Assembly: GCF_000227115.2 (NCBI RefSeq)
Contig: NC_016479.1
Location: 1,176,686-1,240,685 of the forward strand
Origin: Naumovozyma dairenensis CBS 421
Lineage: Eukaryota; Ascomycota; Saccharomycetes; Saccharomycetales; Saccharomycetaceae
Direction: 5' to 3'
DNA length: 64,000 bases
Under the pieces are notes generated by a model, which worked only from the letters and a program-made list of their open reading frames with translations, searched no databases and was not told the DNA's origin. Both the position numbers and the translations under genes were made by a program. The number at the start of each line of letters is the position of its first letter. Position 1 is the stretch's first letter. Positions 38,901 to 48,557 of the stretch are shown piece after piece.

Positions 38901-40877
38901 TGCATTGGTATTGTTATTATTATTATTATTATTTATACTTGATCTTCTTCTCCTTATATTTTCATGCTGTGATAACTTTGATTTAGACGGTATTCTTGAA
39001 TTGGAAGGAGTTGAATAATCTATATTTAAATGAGATGGAATTGATAACTCAATTGATTTTTTCAGTTGGATAGAAAATGAATTATTTAATAATTTCTTGG
39101 CATCTGAGGGGAAACTTTTATAGTAATACCAAAATGTCAATCTCATTGATTCTCTCACAATTGTTTGAGTATCTGTAATACCTTTCTTCAGCCATTCTTC
39201 AATGTATACCATATTATTTCCTAATTTTGATTTATTATCATCGTGATTGATATTATCGTCACCATTATCATTATATTTAATTAGGATTAATCTTAATAAG
39301 ATGGACGAAATAACTCTTGGGAAGATACTTTTCTCATTAATTAATGCGAAAGAATTTTGGAAGAATTTATTATGGAAATGATTTAAATTCATGATCATGA
39401 CTATTAAACAGTGAGATGCGAATTGTGAAGAGATTTTTTTTGTTGAAGTTATTAAATTCCTCAGGATATTAAATATTTGATCCAACATTTGTTGGGTTAG
39501 ATAGGTATCATTTAAAAGGATCAAAATATCTTTAATTAATTGACATGTATTTAATGATAATGAGGTTCTCAATGATAATGCACTTTTCGTTATTTGATCA
39601 AAGAAGTTTAGTTCTTTCAAAATTGATACCAATGTCATTAGGTTATCTGGTTGAGATTGAGAGTCAGATTGGAACAGTAAAGAGTTTTTACTATTAAAGA
39701 TTCTATTTTTCATTTCAATGACATTCGATTGTCTTAGTTTCCAATTTTGTTCAGTTTCTTTTGGATTTTCGAAAGGTATCAGTAATTGGTTTAAATCAGA
39801 TTGTAGTTGATCCATCGAATTATAATATGATGATATGACGGAATTAGTATTCGATGATGTGTTATTGGTGAAAGAGGAAGAAAACGTTGGTGGTTTATAT
39901 TCTTTCAGTAGTAAATCAAATTCATAGTCCTTATCGAAGGTGGAATCATCAGCTGTTATATCGTTGTTGTTGTTACTATTATTCGATTTTATTGAGATAG
40001 ATTTCGAACTTGGAATAATTTTTTCATTGATATTAAGCTTTTCCCTTATGAAAATGGATTTAATCTCTTCATTATTATCAGAAATTTGATGGGCAAAATC
40101 GTAAATTAAGGAATCATTTAAATATTTCTTCAAAATATCGTTTATTAGTTCAGCAATTGTTCTAATATCTCTGTTATTATTTACATTCAGTATTTTAACA
40201 AAATATGGAATAAATATTTGTAAAGTGAAGATTGGGTTTTTATTATTTTTCAAATTTATCTTAATTAATTCATCGATAGTTAAAAGTATTAGTTTTATAT
40301 TGTCTGAATTAATGAAAGCACCAATAGGAGATGAAGATATTGATTTATCATTATCATGATAATTTGTCAATAATTTTTGTAAACGATCTTCCAAAAACAA
40401 AGGAGTCACTAAATATATTGTTTCTAAAGATTTTATTGATAATAACCAAAACTTTTGCTCCAATGAATTATTATTGTTATTTATAATGATATTTGGTAAC
40501 TCCACAATGAAATAATTTATTAATTTGTCAACGGTTAATCTATTAAAATTAGATGGAGATTGAACAGCGACTCTTTTAATTAAATAACATAATGAGGAAT
40601 GTGATAATGTTATTAGGTTAATCACGTTTGGGTAAAGTTTTGGCAGTTCTAATAAAGTTTTGAAATAAGATGGTATAGAAGGTATGTTGACCAATTCTTT
40701 TTTCACATGACCTTTAAACTGTGTTAACAACGATAGTTTTTCATCTATGGATGTTATTTCTGTTGGATTTTCAATTAAGAGTGTGTATAATTTTTCGAAA
40801 GATGCTGCGGAGTTGGATTTCGATGTAGTAGAGGTAGATGTATTGGGGAGAGTGTAACCATTATTTATTGAGCTCAT
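35985..40877 (-). CDS. STU1: CLASP-family microtubule protein Stu1
   Basis: 1630 aa from ATG 40877 (Stu1 1513 aa). Binds beta-tubulin and stabilises kinetochore and interpolar spindle microtubules; essential in S. cerevisiae. The start MSSINNG matches Stu1 (MSSFNNE); the frame runs on to 40961 without an earlier ATG. An N-terminal TOG-like region (LLTQFKGHVKKELVN, LSHSSLCYLIKRVA) is followed by a second TOG array around residues 370-640. A basic S/R/N-rich microtubule-binding linker (SRIPSKSKLS, RRRRSSINN) comes next, then an acidic and asparagine-rich low-complexity part, and a C-terminal helical dimerisation/kinetochore region ending TLKLAKLLNNL. The excess length is low complexity. Matches YBL034C. 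Confidence 0.93.
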   Translation of the reverse strand: MSSINNGYTLPNTSTSTTSKSNSAASFEKLYTLLIENPTEITSIDEKLSLLTQFKGHVKKELVNIPSIPSYFKTLLELPKLYPNVINLITLSHSSLCYLIKRVAVQSPSNFNRLTVDKLINYFIVELPNIIINNNNNSLEQKFWLLSIKSLETIYLVTPLFLEDRLQKLLTNYHDNDKSISSSPIGAFINSDNIKLILLTIDELIKINLKNNKNPIFTLQIFIPYFVKILNVNNNRDIRTIAELINDILKKYLNDSLIYDFAHQISDNNEEIKSIFIREKLNINEKIIPSSKSISIKSNNSNNNNDITADDSTFDKDYEFDLLLKEYKPPTFSSSFTNNTSSNTNSVISSYYNSMDQLQSDLNQLLIPFENPKETEQNWKLRQSNVIEMKNRIFNSKNSLLFQSDSQSQPDNLMTLVSILKELNFFDQITKSALSLRTSLSLNTCQLIKDILILLNDTYLTQQMLDQIFNILRNLITSTKKISSQFASHCLIVMIMNLNHFHNKFFQNSFALINEKSIFPRVISSILLRLILIKYNDNGDDNINHDDNKSKLGNNMVYIEEWLKKGITDTQTIVRESMRLTFWYYYKSFPSDAKKLLNNSFSIQLKKSIELSIPSHLNIDYSTPSNSRIPSKSKLSQHENIRRRRSSINNNNNNNNTNAPKSYPSYAKPTMASTLSTMNSQRSSKIRSTSEILLRDHTKNNNDRNSIEHNYGSINNGGTHNRPNKRTVSAVVTMTTTATTTTQEPSSNQLPPSKKRLLSSASSSGASSMVTSPKGSNTETNTNNNYKIDTSNHLDLTGDLSNNHSNTLLKKYMNNNTNDKQQSKKNEDSHKDSGTLQQICDRFRTSNSSDEPLQLLQNYLLNSNSVLELNNDQMKEIQLELRKIMVKNPFHLKNLLTLSKSLEIIPLGDIIELYSINNLESNDLLHKLLSLESHSSMATLINTILERFDRLTNLSYHEEDNAKNGSILSQEMLSLYYLKYRSKFFNFAFNLLINIFHELSSRGIKQHQVGQQHIPIEKLTRKLLRTYGNEFDSKVYNNLLFEIYLFNKSIFSNILKDFELVSIKLKIYNELKTRDKNIFNINEIMIKNEQVAVAKEDHDILNDGFDDDDDDDDEIKLKKYMEMTMVNPFNKTNSNKKTENYSDHNSNNQRTTSTSSVVIHNASSLDEQTNEFIMENNPNNDNRISEMTKVISVYQNPSKSRDINKQLQQDVHYGNSIETKRDTGLSGIFNQKETDDKVKDDHEHNVKFSIDPPTIINGKNNRIDNAEDILAEQDSNIQIPKPTLKKNSQFENTSSKLKKEVSLFNEKKENYEPSSSIVDDVFKPKTHTPSLVAPTEKKKEITNKDISMPLSFVNKFDSNSLIYYEIACILMNPVNDVDDFQYYFKHMIKAINRIKSGSFTMKHLNYLIEPLLIYTNHEELVQWLYKDNGYKELLKLCCMLLQSTDETSSIPMNLSSKSLILIHILIHLKFDMDNDNYELTEIWNHVVLMVSKMSDYSNEIYLLIQELRNTLVTLELFNSSKSVTRILNPLVTDIDDSNNGTKETFLLETLYAILSNKHFIETILKKNQITEIIQTMVDYTTSSRTRWRFQSIRIINRLWETRTITNYDDLSMFNCLNEETLKLAKLLNNL

Positions 40878-41059
40878 TAATAGTACGGGGTTTGAGATAA
40901 GTACGTGTCCTAATTTTTTTATTGAATGGTAAACTGTATAGTCTGTTAAGGTAATATGCAAAATGCGATTGTTGATGATAAAAAAGTTGATTGTCGTAGA
41001 GATGTTAGTTTTATAGAACTGTTATGTCAAACTGCTATCTTTTTTTTGTACAAGGCTTG

Positions 41060-41303
41060 ACGCGTGGGGTATCTAATAGGTATATGATATGATATGATAT
41101 GCAAAGTATTCGGTATGTGTCTTCTAACAATTGCAATATATTAATTTCTCAAACCAATTCCCCTGCTAATAATGTATCAATCATTTCTTCCCCTTCAGTA
41201 GCAGATCCTCTCGCATCGAGTGTTGGATTGTATTCGATTGAATCTCTTCTTAATTGTTTAACATTTCCACAAAATAATAAGAGTAAAAAATAAACAAACG
41301 CGT
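41060..41303 (-). promoter_or_regulatory. Two MCB elements upstream of STU1
   Basis: ACGCGT at 41060-41065 and 41298-41303, about 185 and 420 nt before the STU1 ATG. They suggest G1/S expression of this spindle gene. Confidence 0.55.
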
Positions 41304-41325
41304 CCTCGAAAAAAACACCAAGAAG

Positions 41326-41350
41326 TTACCCGTACAAATTTCTACGGGTA
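41326..41350. promoter_or_regulatory. Inverted pair of Reb1-like sites
   Basis: TTACCCGTA (41326-41334) and TACGGGTA (41343-41350) form a perfect 8-bp inverted repeat with an 8-nt spacer. TTACCCG is the Reb1 core, so both orientations are present. It may set a nucleosome-free region or a roadblock between STU1 and RIB1. Confidence 0.5.
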
Positions 41351-41703
41351 TTAAATACATCCATGCGTTGTTAACAATGTTCAATTATATAGTATAATAT
41401 ACGTATTATAATATAGTATAATTCGTTAGTCTCGTAAGAATAGAGTAGAGACTATACTTTTAGATCTCTTGTAATATCCTTTATGAGTAGATCCCGTCCC
41501 CCATATATGATGCTACCCCAGCATACTTGAAGAAAGCGAAAAGAGGTGTCCTAAATTGACACAAAATATAGTACATATATATATATATATTAAAGAATAA
41601 AAGTATTCGTTTATCTATTTATAATGATTATTAATTGATGTTAAGAATTTAAATATGGTAAATTATATATATTTATAATGGTTCGTTATTAAATTTATCT
41701 GAA

Positions 41704-42714
41704 TTAAGCGTTTATTATCTTAGCGTTATCTCTCTTTGTTGTGGAGGTTACTATAGTTGAATCTGTTTCAGTATTAGCGGTATTATGTGTTGAGCATGAA
41801 TGTTGTTCTTGTTTCGTTATATGTTGTTGTTGTTCACTAGAGTGTAAAGTTAAAGGTTCCGTTAGAAGATGACCCATTCTTTCAATTTTTGTCCTTAGAT
41901 AACCTTCAATTTCTTTAGAATCGATACCTTTATTAGCATCAGTCCAATGGATTGGTACCATTGGAACTCTTTCTACACACTTCAAAATTGGTGGATAATC
42001 AATTTGATTAATCTTATCAGGATTATTAGTCAACAATCTAACGTTCTCAATACCCAAATCAATCAATATAGATTTCCCCAATGAAAAATCTCTTGAATCA
42101 ACAGGATGTTTCAATAATAAATTAGCTTGTACTGTATCAGCCCCTAAATCTTGTAAATTATAAGCTTTCAATTTTTCACCTAGTCCAATCCCACGACCTT
42201 CTTGTCTTAAATAAACTATAACACCATGACCATTCCCACCTTTAATACCAGTTTCTGGTTCCACATCCAATGAAATCAATTTACCCGCTCTATCGAATTG
42301 TTCACCACAATCACATCTTGCACTCCATGCATTTTCACCAGTATAACATTCACTATGAATCCTTACCAATGTAGAATTTTTAGCTGAATCCCAAGTAGTG
42401 AAATTATAATCAGGTAATAATTCACCATTAGTATCGAAATGTAATTGTAAACCTAATCTATCATCTTTATCAGCAATGGTTCTACCAGGATGTAATTTCC
42501 CCACGTAAGCACCTCTAATCATACGATCTTGTTGTGTTTCGTTGGGTCTTTGACGGAAAAGTGAACGAGATCTTATATCTTCACCGAATACTATGGCTAG
42601 ATGTTCCTTGTTATCTTGATCATTTGTATATAAATGGAGAAAAATGTCTGGACCTTGTGTGGTGGGGATACGTGCTCTTGCTATACATTCAACTTTTGGT
42701 AATGATTTAGTCAT
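41704..42714 (-). CDS. RIB1: GTP cyclohydrolase II
   Basis: 336 aa from ATG 42714 (Rib1 345 aa). First step of riboflavin synthesis: GTP to 2,5-diamino-6-ribosylamino-pyrimidinone phosphate, formate and pyrophosphate. The zinc site is intact ([20 protein letters not shown], three Cys). The [21 protein letters not shown] block and the [14 protein letters not shown] region are conserved. The C-terminus is long and Gln/Thr/His-rich ([11 protein letters not shown]), not part of the fold. The frame continues to 42765 without an ATG, through a Lys-rich stretch. Matches YBL033C. Confidence 0.96.
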   Translation of the reverse strand: MTKSLPKVECIARARIPTTQGPDIFLHLYTNDQDNKEHLAIVFGEDIRSRSLFRQRPNETQQDRMIRGAYVGKLHPGRTIADKDDRLGLQLHFDTNGELLPDYNFTTWDSAKNSTLVRIHSECYTGENAWSARCDCGEQFDRAGKLISLDVEPETGIKGGNGHGVIVYLRQEGRGIGLGEKLKAYNLQDLGADTVQANLLLKHPVDSRDFSLGKSILIDLGIENVRLLTNNPDKINQIDYPPILKCVERVPMVPIHWTDANKGIDSKEIEGYLRTKIERMGHLLTEPLTLHSSEQQQHITKQEQHSCSTHNTANTETDSTIVTSTTKRDNAKIINA

Positions 42715-43093
42715 ATTTTTATACTTGTCTTTGTGTTTGTGTTTGTTTTTAGTTTGTTGTTTCAAGGGGATGTATGTTCAAATGATTGAATGTACAAATG
42801 GAGAAATATATATAGAATTCTTTTGGTTTGAAGAAAGTCTCTGCCTTTATGTATGGTATGTTATGTTACTTGTGAAACAATATTTTTGAAAAGAAAAGAT
42901 TTGAGTTAAAATGTTTATTATAAATAGACAGGGTGGACACCTCTTTTTAAGTTATATGGAGAAAAGTATCAAGATTAGTTAAGTGTGTATTTTGAGAACT
43001 TTACCGGTTGTCGGTTTATGATAATATTACTAATTACATAATTAATAATACGGAAACTTTCGACGGAAATATTAACGGAAATGTCACAAGTCG

Positions 43094-43204
43094 CTCCATG
43101 AGCCCCCGTCCCGTCGGTGACTGGTTCCCTCCATCCATCCGCGGGGGGGAGGCCGGCGCAGGAGCGAGTGAGCGAGTGAGTGAATGAATGGTTGACGAAC
43201 CACG
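43094..43204. other. GC-rich island with a G7 run and GAGT/GAAT-type short repeats
   Basis: About 110 bases that are clearly G+C-rich inside AT-rich DNA. It includes AGCCCCCGTCCCGTCGG, a TCCGCGG motif (Pdr1/3-like half) running into G7, and the repeat AGCGAGTGAGCGAGTGAG. It lies about 380-490 nt upstream of RIB1. No coding sense. Confidence 0.6.
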
Positions 43205-44808
43205 GTAATAGTTTCTTTTGGAACTGTATGGAAACCGATGTCTGGGTGTTTCTCTTTTTGCTCAGAAATTTGTCAGCCTCGCCTTTACCTTAGAGATGAT
43301 TCAGCGCCTACCCTTCTCTTATTTAAGCCCATTCCAAAATATTTCTCTGCTACCGTTTACCTACCCTGTTCGCCAATTATAGGGAAAGTGAGAGAAATAG
43401 CACCAAGGAACCTCTGCGGTTTGGAAAATATAGCTAATATTACTGAAGAGTCATTACTTCTAACCTAACGTACCCTTTTTCCAGAACAATTGCCCCATCT
43501 TATATTTATTTTTCCCACCTTTAACCCCTACCCCGTCTGTAACCTGTTCCAGATGGATGAAAAAGAAATTATATAGTTCAGTTAAGTTCAGACAAACTAC
43601 CCTCAAGTTGCCTCGCGAGTAAAAACAATTTCTTATAATTCTTCTCTCTTCTTTCAGGCAGATAGATAGATATTGTTATGCAGTTTGCTAAAGTTCATTT
43701 TGCCCCGGGCAGAACACTTGAACTCCGAATCGAGATAGTCGATTGCGTAAGTATGTAATTCCCTTCAAATAAGTCTGGGTTCTTTACATACCGAAGTCGA
43801 AACACAGTTAACAATTAAGAAAAATTAGGAATATAATGATATTTGTTGGGATATCTTGAAGCCAGAAAATATATAGTACATAAGTATTTTTGTAGTTTTA
43901 TCGTTTTTTTCTTACAACGTAATGAGATTTTACTGATATGTTTATTCATCATTTATTTATTACCTCCATAACTACTAAGGTCTCTGATAGTTCTAAATTT
44001 AATGATGAATCGTTTTGGAAAGTGTGAAGAAATTAGAGTTTCGTTTGGTCAGGTAAGTGTGAACGTTTAATTCGAAGAAAACGTATTGATTATATCACGT
44101 TTCAAAGCGCGAAGAAAAAGATGACACTCATTACCAAAAAGAATAACCAAAAAGGAGATAAACCTTTGTGAACCAAAATTGTACACTAAAATTTAACGTT
44201 AATTGTCAAGAAACTTGAAATCAAAATACCATCGTGTGTGATCGGGTCGCACCCATTGAGGTGAAATAAATCAGCGCTCATGCGAAACCCTCGGGGACGC
44301 ACGTAACATCCATTGAGGCCCAAAGCCTTGGTTAGACTGAATGCGAAGCGTTGGATATCTTTTCTGGGGAAAGACCACAACGGGCCCAGCCCCACGGGTA
44401 CCCCCGCTTGTTGTTGATGTTTTCCCCATTAATTCCTTCCCCTGTGGTTGTATTCTCTGGTTACCCGGGATTGAATTTTTCTTTTCTCTGCAAAAGTTGA
44501 AAAATTGGGAAAAGGGAAATTTGGAAAGGGAAACAGGAAGGAAGGAAATGGAAACTTTAATCAGAGCGAATCTCTCGTTCTAAGGAAGGCGAAATGTAGA
44601 ATAACAGTAATACTTGTGAGATTACATAACTTTTCGTTCATTGTTTTATAGGATAAACTGGAGATTAAGAACCTAGAAAACTTCCATTTCAAGTATTGTA
44701 TCATACCCTGCAAAATAATAAGCTAATTGAGTTGAACTGAACATAGATTTTCGATATATACAATCCCATCAGATCACATCCTGCATACACACTCTCATCT
44801 TCATTCAG

Positions 44809-44880
44809 TATATATATATATATATATACCCATTAATTCATATACCAAAATATTTCAACGAAAGAAAGAAAGAAAGAAAG
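44809..44880. repeat. (AT)n and (GAAA)n simple repeats before HEK2
   Basis: AT dinucleotides near 44809-44828, then GAAA tetranucleotides near 44861-44880, within 100 nt of the HEK2 ATG. Confidence 0.8.
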
Positions 44881-44901
44881 GAAAAGAAAAAGAACAAGAA
44901 A

Positions 44902-46071
44902 ATGTCATCTTCACCATCTCAAGAACAACAACCTGAAACTGGAAACTTACCTGTTCCAACAATCAATCTAAGAATTTTACTTTCATTAAAGGAAGCTGCC
45001 AAAATTATTGGTCTAAAGGGATCAACAATTTCCAAAATTAGAGAAAATAATACCGTGAAAATTGGTATCTCTGATAAAGTCCCCGGTTGCTCAGATCGTA
45101 TCTTATCATGTGCTGGTCCCATTAATAACGTCTCTAACGCAATCGGTGATTGTATTGAAATCTTAAATGAAATTGATTTCGACACTAACGGGAACGTATT
45201 ACCTTCTTTAAAATTAGAAAAATATTCTTTCCATTTCTTAAATAATATTTTACCACCTCCATCTTCAGCTGAATTGAAACCACCATCTCATGGAAACGAC
45301 GAACAGCAACAAGAAGGAGAAGAAGAAGAGGAAGTTGCTGAAGAAGAAATCGATTTGAATAAAATCGGAACAGTAAGATTGATCATATCAAATCATCATT
45401 TATCATCAATCATAGGTAAAGGGGGTAACAAAATTAAATCCTTGATTAGTAAACATGGTGTCAAAATCGTCGCATCAAAGGATTTCTTACCTGATTCACA
45501 AGAAAGATTATTAGAAATTCAAGGATTCCCAGGTTCAATCACTAATGTTCTAATTGACGTGTGTGAAATCTTATTGAATGATATCGATGTCAATTTTATT
45601 CCTGAAAAACGTTATTATCCTCATTTGTCTTATAGTAATTCTCATCACAATTCTCATAATAATAATAATAATAATAATACGGATAATAATAACCCGCAAA
45701 ACAATGGGAACAAGCGTCAACGTGATCATGCTGATGATTACAATAGTAATAATGAATTCAAAAGAAACGTGAAAATCCCTGAAATTTACGTAGGTGCTAT
45801 TGTAGGGAAACAAGGTAATAGAATTGCTAATTTAAGGAAATTTACCAAGACCAAAATCATGATCCAAAAGAGAGATGGACAAGATGATCATCATAGTGAT
45901 AATGACGAAGAAGAGAATAGAATATTTACCATAACTAGTAATTTAGAGAAAAATGTAGAACTAGCTGAATCAATGTTATTAAGAAACTTGGACGCTGAAA
46001 TCCTTAGACGTCAAACTAAATTCAATAATGAAACTATTACTAGAAATGATAATGATATCGAAATGGATTGA
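44902..46071 (+). CDS. HEK2: KH-domain RNA-binding protein Hek2/Khd1
   Basis: 389 aa (Hek2 381 aa). PCBP-like protein that binds ASH1 and many other mRNAs, represses translation during transport and affects telomeres. Three KH domains each carry the G-x-x-G loop: INLRILLSLKEAAKIIGLKGSTISKI (from about residue 21), VRLIISNHHLSSIIGKGGNKIKSLI (about 154) and EIYVGAIVGKQGNRIANLRK (about 293). An acidic Glu-rich linker (residues ~133-150) separates KH1 from KH2. An S/H/N-rich low-complexity linker separates KH2 from KH3. Matches YBL032W, next to RIB1 and SHE1. Confidence 0.96.
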   Translation: MSSSPSQEQQPETGNLPVPTINLRILLSLKEAAKIIGLKGSTISKIRENNTVKIGISDKVPGCSDRILSCAGPINNVSNAIGDCIEILNEIDFDTNGNVLPSLKLEKYSFHFLNNILPPPSSAELKPPSHGNDEQQQEGEEEEEVAEEEIDLNKIGTVRLIISNHHLSSIIGKGGNKIKSLISKHGVKIVASKDFLPDSQERLLEIQGFPGSITNVLIDVCEILLNDIDVNFIPEKRYYPHLSYSNSHHNSHNNNNNNNTDNNNPQNNGNKRQRDHADDYNSNNEFKRNVKIPEIYVGAIVGKQGNRIANLRKFTKTKIMIQKRDGQDDHHSDNDEEENRIFTITSNLEKNVELAESMLLRNLDAEILRRQTKFNNETITRNDNDIEMD

Positions 46072-46354
46072 TTTGAAACTTGAACTTATATTCCTTCTTT
46101 TTTGCTTCGTTCCCGGATTCTGATTTCTGGTCTGCCGTTGTATCAGTTGTATTTTTATCCATCCCACTTTCGTTTTTTTCTACAATTATTATCTAACTAT
46201 ATATCTATCTATGTATTCAATTAACTAAATAAGTTCAATGCCTTAATTATCTATGTACTGGTTTTTATACTGATTATATTCCTTAGTTTAAAATACCACA
46301 TCCAGCTCAGTTCGTTGCGCAGTCATTATATCACGTTTAAAGGAGTTGCGACCC
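46072..46354. other. HEK2 3' flank
   Basis: AT-rich HEK2 3' end. Nothing recognised. Confidence 0.4.
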
Positions 46355-46495
46355 ATGGATTTGCCCATCAAAGCTCCCTTGGGTCCATTAACTCATGCAG
46401 AATTGGATAACAGCGAAAACTTCACACTTGTTTACCTGTTGTTACTTCTTACTGCTCTTCAAGCTGCTATTATTTTCCCTTCCGAAAAGTATTAA
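46355..46495 (+). CDS. Possible small membrane protein, 46 aa
   Basis: ATG 46355 to TAA 46493 gives 46 residues: a polar start (MDLPIKAPLGPLTHAELDNS), then one strongly hydrophobic segment (about residues 23-41, FTLVYLLLLLTALQAAII) and a short FPSEKY tail. Third positions vary more than chance AT-rich sequence suggests, and the composition differs from neighbouring noncoding DNA. It lies on the same strand between HEK2 and SHE1, 150 nt before SHE1. I recognise no family. It could be a tail-anchored microprotein, or chance. Confidence 0.4.
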   Translation: MDLPIKAPLGPLTHAELDNSENFTLVYLLLLLTALQAAIIFPSEKY

Positions 46496-46645
46496 AAATG
46501 GAAAAAAATGTTAACCTTAGATTCTATAGAATTAAAGATTTGCATACATACGTACGTACAGCATTAGTATTAGCATGTATCTTACAACATGTTTTGCTAA
46601 AACAATTCAAGAAATGGCCAGACGAATGAATGAAGCTGTGGATGT

Positions 46646-48106
46646 ATGAATAATAACGATAACAGACAAGGATTATTGAACCAAAATTCAAATATTTTTA
46701 ACTATAGAATGAATGAAAGAGTAATTCAACAAAGAGAAGAACAAAATGATCCAGTACGACAGCAGCAAGCCCAGCATCATCAAAATTCAAATATAATTGA
46801 TACAATTGGTGTCTCTAAAACACTAGGTAATAAGGTCTTTGATGAATTGGATTCAAGAACAACATTGAAGTTTCAACAATTAAGAGAACAACATAATGAT
46901 AATAACAACAATGATGACTCAAACGATCTTACAAGCAGTAACTTCGAGGAATTTTTTAAATCGAAACATAACATTCAGTTTAACAACATGCAAAGTTTAC
47001 AAGATTATAAATATCTTTACAATATTAACATTAACGAACAACGACAGCAAGCAGAACAACAACAAGTTTTACCAAGAACTCCAAAGAAACAAAGTATAGA
47101 CACCATCATTTCCCATAATGATGAAAATAATAATAATAATCTAGAATCACTTAAAAGATTCAAAACTAATGATTCAACATTTAGAACGAAAAGAAGATCA
47201 ATTGTACCGACAGCAACTCCTGTCAGTGATATAACAAGACGAATACGAAGATTAAGATTAAGAACCTCAATTGCAAATAAAAAGGATGTATCAAATAACG
47301 ATGCATTATACTCAATAATGAATACACCCTTATCAAATGCAAAACCTTTACAAATGTCATCTTCGATACCACAACCGCCTCCGAATGTAAACGTACCGCA
47401 ACATGAACCAACATTTTTAAAACCCACTATCAATTTTCTAAATAAAATGAAGAGATCTGAACCAATCTTTAAAAATTTGAATACACATATCAAAAGCAAA
47501 AATCCAAGTATAAATTCAGGTTTTTCTAATGTACGGTTTTCATCAGCGCCTATTGTAGCTTCTTCTTCTTCTACCTCTTCATCTTCCAATAGCCGACCAG
47601 CAGTACCTGATAATACCCATACATCAAGAACATCATTTCGACCTCCGAAACTTAAACAACTACAACGAACGGTTCCACATTCAGCTTCCAACTCTATACT
47701 GAGAACGAAACAGTCATACAACAACAACAACATAGCCACTAAGAGTAGCAATACTAAGACTGTGCCTGAATCTGTATCTAATAATCGGTCTGTATTTGAC
47801 AGATTGTATACTCAATCAACTATATCAAGATCAACATCAACGAATACCATCAAGTTACCGGCATCCTCAACAAATAAAAATAGGCATACAAATATTACAA
47901 GTTCGTCAATAAGTAATGGTAACACAACTAATAGCAATAAAATATCAACCATAAAAATCGGCAGGAGTAAAACAAGTGGTACGTTGTCATCATCATTATC
48001 ATCAGCATCGTCTACTTCATCTACTATGAATACAATTCATAATTCTAAATCTAATAATAACATAAACATTAATCAGCAAGATTTTAAAAGGCCTGTTTGG
48101 AGATGA
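46646..48106 (+). CDS. SHE1: Mitotic spindle/dynein regulator She1
   Basis: 486 aa (She1 338 aa). Microtubule-associated protein that restrains dynein and stabilises the anaphase spindle. Conserved islands in order: NIIDTIGVSKTLGNKVFDELDSR (about residues 50-72), an EEFFKSKH block, RTPKKQS, the basic DITRRIRRLRLRTS motif (about residues 194-207), NTPLSNAKPL, SVFDRLYTQSTISRSTS and a SKTSGTLSSS...RPVWR end. All match S. cerevisiae She1. Spacers are expanded by Asn/Ser/Gln runs, which explains the extra length. Order HEK2-SHE1-PET9 matches YBL032W-YBL030C. Confidence 0.94.
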   Translation: MNNNDNRQGLLNQNSNIFNYRMNERVIQQREEQNDPVRQQQAQHHQNSNIIDTIGVSKTLGNKVFDELDSRTTLKFQQLREQHNDNNNNDDSNDLTSSNFEEFFKSKHNIQFNNMQSLQDYKYLYNININEQRQQAEQQQVLPRTPKKQSIDTIISHNDENNNNNLESLKRFKTNDSTFRTKRRSIVPTATPVSDITRRIRRLRLRTSIANKKDVSNNDALYSIMNTPLSNAKPLQMSSSIPQPPPNVNVPQHEPTFLKPTINFLNKMKRSEPIFKNLNTHIKSKNPSINSGFSNVRFSSAPIVASSSSTSSSSNSRPAVPDNTHTSRTSFRPPKLKQLQRTVPHSASNSILRTKQSYNNNNIATKSSNTKTVPESVSNNRSVFDRLYTQSTISRSTSTNTIKLPASSTNKNRHTNITSSSISNGNTTNSNKISTIKIGRSKTSGTLSSSLSSASSTSSTMNTIHNSKSNNNININQQDFKRPVWR

Positions 48107-48557
48107 AAGTATGCGAGACAATAATTTTGGAATTTCATTTCGTTCGTTTCTTTGGTATCTCAGCGGGGATGTATAAGTATTATGGACTAATTTTTATAAT
48201 TTAATAAGTGATAACATTAAAAATTGAGAATATCAGTGCGCAAGCCTACATAAATAATGAAAGTAGGTAACGTCAGATGGACTCTCATTACTATTCTCAT
48301 AAAAAAAATTTATTTATATTTGATATGATATTTATTGGTTTTTAACTTATCTCTAAATCTTTCAGAGTAGAAAATTTAATATCGAAAGGTAAATAAATAC
48401 GCTATATAAATATGTCACAAATTACCAATCACATTAATCAATCCGATTTTACATAGTAACCCTTTCAAACTTTAGTTCATTAAAATTAAAATATTATCAC
48501 ATTTCCTAAAAAAACCGTACAAATGAATATATTTGAAAATACTTAATAAAAAATTTA
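48107..48557. other. 3' flank of SHE1
   Basis: AT-rich convergent region between SHE1 and the minus-strand genes. No element seen. Confidence 0.4.

Larger units (their letters stand above)
40878..41703. other. Intergenic region STU1-RIB1
   Basis: STU1 promoter and RIB1 3' flank. Besides the MCB and Reb1 motifs listed separately it holds (GATAT)n near 41084-41100 and (AT)n near 41577-41590. A 64-codon + frame at 41099 is unconvincing. Confidence 0.5.
42715..44901. other. 2.2-kb gene-poor region between RIB1 and HEK2
   Basis: Divergent upstream regions of RIB1 and HEK2 with no convincing gene. Frames at 43238-43468 (+), 44186-44395 (-) and 44341-44583 (+) show no motif I know. It contains the GC-rich island listed separately, two CCATTGAGG copies near 44256 and 44311, and an (AT)n and (GAAA)n leader before HEK2. 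The HEK2 5' UTR may be long. Confidence 0.5.

Noticed and set aside
43641..43990. Exon-like stretch (TTTCAG ... ATG ... GTAAGTATGT) and a later TACTAAG...AG
   Set aside because: Splicing to the nearest AG gives an immediate stop (TTC TAA), and the encoded 23-residue peptide matches nothing I know.
46896..47751. Frames on both strands inside SHE1, including a 244-codon antisense frame
   Set aside because: Shadows of the Asn/Ser/Gln-rich SHE1 coding sequence, which matches She1 along its whole length.
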